NCBI GenBank assembly: GCA_963789885.1
Contig: CAWBNB010000030.1
Location: 248,001 to 312,000 of the forward strand
DNA: 64,000 nt
Origin: DATEDA01 sp963789885
GTDB taxonomy: Bacteria; Pseudomonadota; Gammaproteobacteria; Burkholderiales; SG8-39
Reading direction: 5' to 3'
Of this stretch, positions 62,341-64,000 are shown piece after piece (position 1 is the stretch's first letter; the number at the start of each line of letters is the position of its first letter). Position numbers and translations under genes: made by a program. The notes under the pieces are model-generated. The model saw nothing but the letters and a program-made list of their open reading frames with translations, was not told the DNA's origin and did no database searches.

Positions 62341-63383
62341 TCATGGCGGGCGGCACCGGCGGCCACGTCTTCCCGGCGCTTGCGGTGGCGGACTACCTGC
62401 GCGCACGGGACTGGCGCGTGGTGTGGCTCGGCGCGCAGACCGGGATGGAGGCGACGCTCGTGCCGCAGCACGGCTATCCCCTCGCGCCGATCCGCTTCGC
62501 CGGCCTGCGGGGCAAGGGCCTCGCCGCCAAGCTCCTGCTCCCGCTCAATCTCCTCGTCGCGTTCTGGCAGTCGCTGCGCGCGATCCGCACGCACCGGCCC
62601 GACGTGGTGCTCGGCATGGGCGGCTACATCGCGTTTCCGGGCGGAATGATGGCTGCGCTCCTCGGTCGCCCGCTCGCGATCCACGAGCAGAACTCGATCG
62701 CCGGGCTCGCCAACCGGGTGCTCGCCGGCGTCGCCGACCGGGTCCTGGTCGCGTTCCCGGGCGCGTTGGCGAAGTCGCAGGCGACGGGGAATCCGGTGCG
62801 CGACGCGATCGCCCGCGTAGCGTCCCCGGCGCAACGGTTCGAGGGACGCTCCGGACCGCTACGCGTGCTCGTCGTCGGCGGGAGCCTCGGCGCGGCGGCG
62901 CTGAACGAGCGCGTCCCGCAGGCGCTCGCGCTACTTCCGGCCGGCGACCGCCCGCGCGTCATTCACCAGTCTGGGGCGAAGCACCTCGACGCATTGCAGG
63001 CGGGCTATGCGGCCGCCGGTGTCGGAGCGGAGCTCCGGCCGTTCATCGACGACATGGCCGAGGCCTACGCCGACGCCGATGTCGTGATCTGCCGTGCCGG
63101 CGCAATCACGGTCGCCGAGCTCGCCGCCGCCGGCGTCGCCTCGGTCCTCGTGCCGTTTCCATTCGCCGTGGACGACCACCAGACGACGAACGCGCGCTAC
63201 CTCGCCGACGCCGGCGCCGCGATCCTCGTCCAGCAGCGCGAGCTCACGGCGGAGAAGCTCGCCGACACGCTGCGGGGTCTCACGCGGCAGCAGCTGCTCG
63301 AGATGGCGGAGAAGGCGCGTGCGCTGGGGAAGCCCGACGCCACGCGCGCAGTTGCCGAGGCGTGCATGGAGCTCGCGCGGTGA
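62322..63383 (+). CDS. murG: Lipid II synthase MurG (GlcNAc transferase)
   Basis: GT28 glycosyltransferase of about 353 residues, acting on the inner face of the membrane. Motifs are MAGGTGGHVFPALAVADYLR, GLRGKGLAAKLLLPLNLLVA, VVLGMGGYIAFPGGMMAALL, IHEQNSIAGLANRVLAG, LVVGGSLGAAALNERVPQAL, HQSGAKHLDALQ and CRAGAITVAELAAAGVASVL. I choose GTG 62322 because it gives the usual lead M-A-R-T-I-M-I-M-A-G-G. ATG 62337 would remove most of the first beta strand. It overlaps the small acidic ORF and, at its end, murC. Confidence 0.95.
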   Translation: MARTIMIMAGGTGGHVFPALAVADYLRARDWRVVWLGAQTGMEATLVPQHGYPLAPIRFAGLRGKGLAAKLLLPLNLLVAFWQSLRAIRTHRPDVVLGMGGYIAFPGGMMAALLGRPLAIHEQNSIAGLANRVLAGVADRVLVAFPGALAKSQATGNPVRDAIARVASPAQRFEGRSGPLRVLVVGGSLGAAALNERVPQALALLPAGDRPRVIHQSGAKHLDALQAGYAAAGVGAELRPFIDDMAEAYADADVVICRAGAITVAELAAAGVASVLVPFPFAVDDHQTTNARYLADAGAAILVQQRELTAEKLADTLRGLTRQQLLEMAEKARALGKPDATRAVAEACMELAR

Positions 63384-64000
63384 AGCACAAGGTCAAGCGG
63401 ATCCACTTCGTCGGTATCGGCGGCTCCGGCATGAGCGGCATCGCCGAGGTGCTCGCGAACCTAGGCTACCGCGTCAGCGGCTCCGACATCGCCTCGAACA
63501 GCGCGATCGAGCGGCTGGCGAAGCTCGGTGCGAGCGTCGCGATCGGCCATGCCGCCGAGCATGTCGCCGACGCGGATGCGGTCGTGGTGTCGACGGCGGT
63601 GAAGCCCGACAACCCGGAAGTGGTCGCCGCGCGGGAGCGCCGCATTCCGGTCGTGCCGCGCGCGCTCATGCTCGCCGAGCTGATGCGCCTCAAGCAGGGC
63701 GTCGCGGTCGCCGGCACCCACGGCAAGACCACGACGACGAGCCTCGTCGCGAGCGTGCTCGCCGAGGGCGGGCTCGATCCGACGTTCGTGATCGGCGGCC
63801 GTCTCACCGCCGCCGCGTCGAACGCGCGCCTCGGCGCCGGCGACTTCATCGTCGTCGAGGCGGACGAGTCGGACGCTTCCTTCCTGCATCTCCTGCCGGT
63901 GATGGCGGTCGTCACCAACATCGACGCCGACCACATGGAGACCTACGAGCACGATTTCGCGCGGCTGAAGGCGGCGTTCGTGCAGTTCCTCCAGAACCTG
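63380..64000 (+). CDS. murC: UDP-MurNAc:L-alanine ligase MurC (3' truncated by window edge)
   Basis: The first 207 residues of a ligase usually near 460-480. The N-terminal domain has RIHFVGIGGSGMSGIAEVLA and LGYRVSGSDIASNSAIERLA. The ATP loop is VAGTHGKTTTTSLVASVLAE (Gly112 region). DFIVVEADESDASFLHLLPV and TNIDADHMETYEHDF follow. The start is GTG 63380, overlapping the murG stop (GTGA). No stop is reached before the window ends. Confidence 0.96.
   Translation, partial: MKHKVKRIHFVGIGGSGMSGIAEVLANLGYRVSGSDIASNSAIERLAKLGASVAIGHAAEHVADADAVVVSTAVKPDNPEVVAARERRIPVVPRALMLAELMRLKQGVAVAGTHGKTTTTSLVASVLAEGGLDPTFVIGGRLTAAASNARLGAGDFIVVEADESDASFLHLLPVMAVVTNIDADHMETYEHDFARLKAAFVQFLQNL

Overview
The window is a high-GC (about 70% by eye), gene-dense bacterial chromosome segment. 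It fits a betaproteobacterium of the Burkholderiales type. Evidence for this is four Bug/TctC-type periplasmic solute receptors, many CoA-dependent and aromatic-acid catabolism genes, and a division and cell-wall (dcw) cluster in the order mraZ-rsmH-ftsL-ftsI-murE-murF-mraY-murD-ftsW-(new ORF)-murG-murC. MurE carries the meso-diaminopimelate motif of Gram-negative bacteria. I see no rRNA, tRNA, CRISPR array, transposase or prophage gene.

Layout. 1-7.1 kb: the 3' end of a Kup potassium transporter, a CaiB-type CoA-transferase, a frameshifted acetyl-CoA hydrolase/transferase, an NHL-repeat protein, a BBE-type FAD oxidase and a frameshifted HpcH/HpaI aldolase. 7.1-16 kb: a MarR-GNAT fusion, a small protein, a tautomerase remnant, RidA, a luciferase-like oxidoreductase, an MFS transporter, a zinc-ribbon protein, a DUF1223 protein, and a lipoprotein coupled to a GGDEF-EAL enzyme. 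16-27.7 kb: an aconitase-X pair, an NfeD-stomatin pair, a universal stress protein, an MFS transporter, a 2-hydroxyacid dehydrogenase with an HpcH aldolase, a TPR protein, an RraA-like aldolase, a lone DGQHR-domain protein and a gluconolactonase-like protein. 27.8-35.3 kb: Bug receptors with an M24 homologue, an Ldh-family dehydrogenase and a VOC protein, then a protealysin-type protease with its emfourin inhibitor.

35.4-47.2 kb is a catabolic island around a divergent LacI regulator with a clear palindromic operator. One side carries an acyl-CoA ligase. The other carries an M24 homologue, a 3-hydroxyisobutyrate-dehydrogenase-like enzyme, an AhpD-like protein, two Bug receptors, maleylacetate reductase, an alpha/beta hydrolase, hydroxyquinol 1,2-dioxygenase and a class II aldolase-family protein. 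The dioxygenase and reductase would turn hydroxyquinol into 3-oxoadipate. A 3-oxoadipyl-CoA-type thiolase lies 3 kb further on, after malic enzyme and a RutE-like nitroreductase. 51.6-64 kb is the dcw cluster with its promoter and a MraZ-type operator; murC is cut by the window end.

The most unusual signals are these. (1) A palindromic leader element occurs three times, each time just upstream of the ribosome binding site and in the same orientation relative to the gene (HpcH aldolase, RraA-like aldolase, thiolase). (2) An unrecognised, very acidic 89-residue ORF is translationally coupled between ftsW and murG. (3) Several enzyme homologues lack key catalytic residues: an alpha/beta hydrolase with Gly at the nucleophile position and two M24 proteins without complete metal sites. 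(4) Two genes carry single-base frameshifts about 4 kb apart, which may be real decay or assembly error.
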